DNA of 5,017 nucleotides from JAQGMJ01 sp036271855. GTDB lineage: Bacteria > Pseudomonadota > Gammaproteobacteria > Burkholderiales > JAEUOS01. The stretch lies in contig DATAZV010000481.1 of NCBI GenBank assembly GCA_036271855.1, positions 1 to 5,017 on the forward strand, given 5' to 3'. Both the position numbers and the translations under genes were made by a program. Shown here piece after piece: positions 4,501 to 5,017 of the stretch; within the stretch, counting starts at the first letter, position 1, and every line of letters begins with the position of its first letter. Below the pieces are notes generated by a model. It did not search any database, was not told where the DNA came from, and was given only the letters and a program-made list of their open reading frames with translations.

Positions 4501-5017
4501 GCTGATGCCCAGTTCCTTCACCACCCGCGCCATCTTTTCCACTTCGGCGTTGACGAAGGCGATGGCGTCCTGGCGTGTGCCGGGGAAGGGCTCGGCGGTC
4601 AGGTCTTCGATCGACTTGCGCATTTCGGGAATTTTCAGGGTCTGCTGCAAGGCGTTGGCCAGGCGCTCGACGGCGGGCGCGGGGGTGCCGGCCGCCACAT
4701 ACAGGCCGTTCCATTCGACCATTTCGACCCCTGGTACGCCGGCTTCCTTGAGCGTCGGCACCTCCGGCAGGGCCTTGGAGCGGACGGGCGTGGTGACGGC
4801 CAGGGCGCGCAGCTTGCCCGACTTGGCAAACGGCAGGGCCTGCACCGCGTTGCAAAAATACAGCGGCACCTGGCCTCCCAGCACGTCGGTCATCGCCTGG
4901 CCGCCGCCCTTGTAGGGCACGTGGGTCATTTTCACCCCGGTGGTGCGGGCGAACAGCGAAGTGGCCAGGTGCATCAGCGAGCCGTTGCCGGAAGAGGCGT
5001 AGAACACCTCGCCCGGT
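4492..5017 (-). CDS. Bug/TctC-family extracytoplasmic solute receptor, C-terminal part
   Basis: This is the C-terminal 174 residues of a tripartite tricarboxylate transporter substrate-binding protein (Bug/TctC family). These periplasmic receptors bind carboxylates or related small molecules and are greatly expanded in Burkholderiales. The frame stays open to the right edge (reading PGEVFYASSGNGS), so the beginning lies outside; the GTG at 5007 is internal, not a start. Family segments are clear: FYASSGNGSLMHLA, MTHVPYKGGGQAMTDVLGGQ, GKLRALAVTT, then LPEVPTLKEAGVPG and EWNGLYVAAGTPAPAVERLA. Full members are about 320-330 residues, so roughly 150 residues including the signal peptide are missing. 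No TctA/TctB membrane genes are in view, so it may be an orphan receptor, as is common in this family. The ligand cannot be predicted. It converges with the 74-residue gene. Confidence 0.92.
   Translation of the reverse strand, partial: PGEVFYASSGNGSLMHLATSLFARTTGVKMTHVPYKGGGQAMTDVLGGQVPLYFCNAVQALPFAKSGKLRALAVTTPVRSKALPEVPTLKEAGVPGVEMVEWNGLYVAAGTPAPAVERLANALQQTLKIPEMRKSIEDLTAEPFPGTRQDAIAFVNAEVEKMARVVKELGISPD

Noticed and set aside
4492..5007. Complete solute-receptor gene starting at the GTG at 5007
   Set aside because: The frame continues to the window edge with family-typical residues (PGEVFYASSGNGS); the GTG is an internal valine codon.

Overview
The window looks like a stretch of chromosome from a GC-rich betaproteobacterium, most likely Burkholderiales. 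The third codon positions are strongly G/C-biased. The gene families also fit that order: a Bug/TctC-type extracytoplasmic solute receptor, an LldD-like alpha-hydroxy-acid dehydrogenase, a ScoA-type CoA-transferase and an exported putative cyclase. The order is inferred from gene content only. No rRNA, tRNA, CRISPR array or insertion sequence was seen.

Layout, left to right. (1) Bases 1-109, minus strand: the first 36 residues of a 3-oxoacid CoA-transferase subunit A, running off the left edge. (2) Bases 110-375: a divergent intergenic region with two hairpin-like dyads. (3) Bases 376-1524, plus strand: a complete FMN-dependent alpha-hydroxy-acid dehydrogenase with all recognised active-site residues. 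(4) Bases 1557-2333, minus strand, convergent with the previous gene: an orphan phage-type terminase small subunit. Its C-terminal tail carries three 21-residue repeats, each built on an AT-rich, mostly palindromic DNA core. (5) Bases 2334-2632: a divergent intergenic region with two further palindromes and a near-consensus LexA (SOS) box, CTGT-N8-ACAG, overlapping a likely extended -10 promoter. (6) Bases 2633-2923, plus strand: a 96-residue protein of unknown function placed directly behind the LexA box. (7) Bases 3140-4111, plus strand: an exported cyclase/kynurenine-formamidase-fold protein with its own sigma70-like promoter and an altered metal-binding motif. (8) Bases 4231-4455, plus strand: a 74-residue acidic protein of unknown function. 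(9) Bases 4492-5017, minus strand: the C-terminal half of a Bug/TctC solute-binding receptor, convergent with the small gene.

The metabolic genes (CoA-transferase, hydroxy-acid dehydrogenase, cyclase/hydrolase, carboxylate receptor) fit a lifestyle of organic-acid uptake and breakdown. They are not arranged as one operon; nearly every gene appears to be its own transcription unit. The unusual part is 1557-2923: a lone DNA-binding terminase subunit with repeat-bearing palindromes, divergent from an apparently SOS-controlled small gene of unknown function. This could be a phage remnant or a domesticated damage-inducible module. That link is inference from position and regulatory sequence, not shown by homology.
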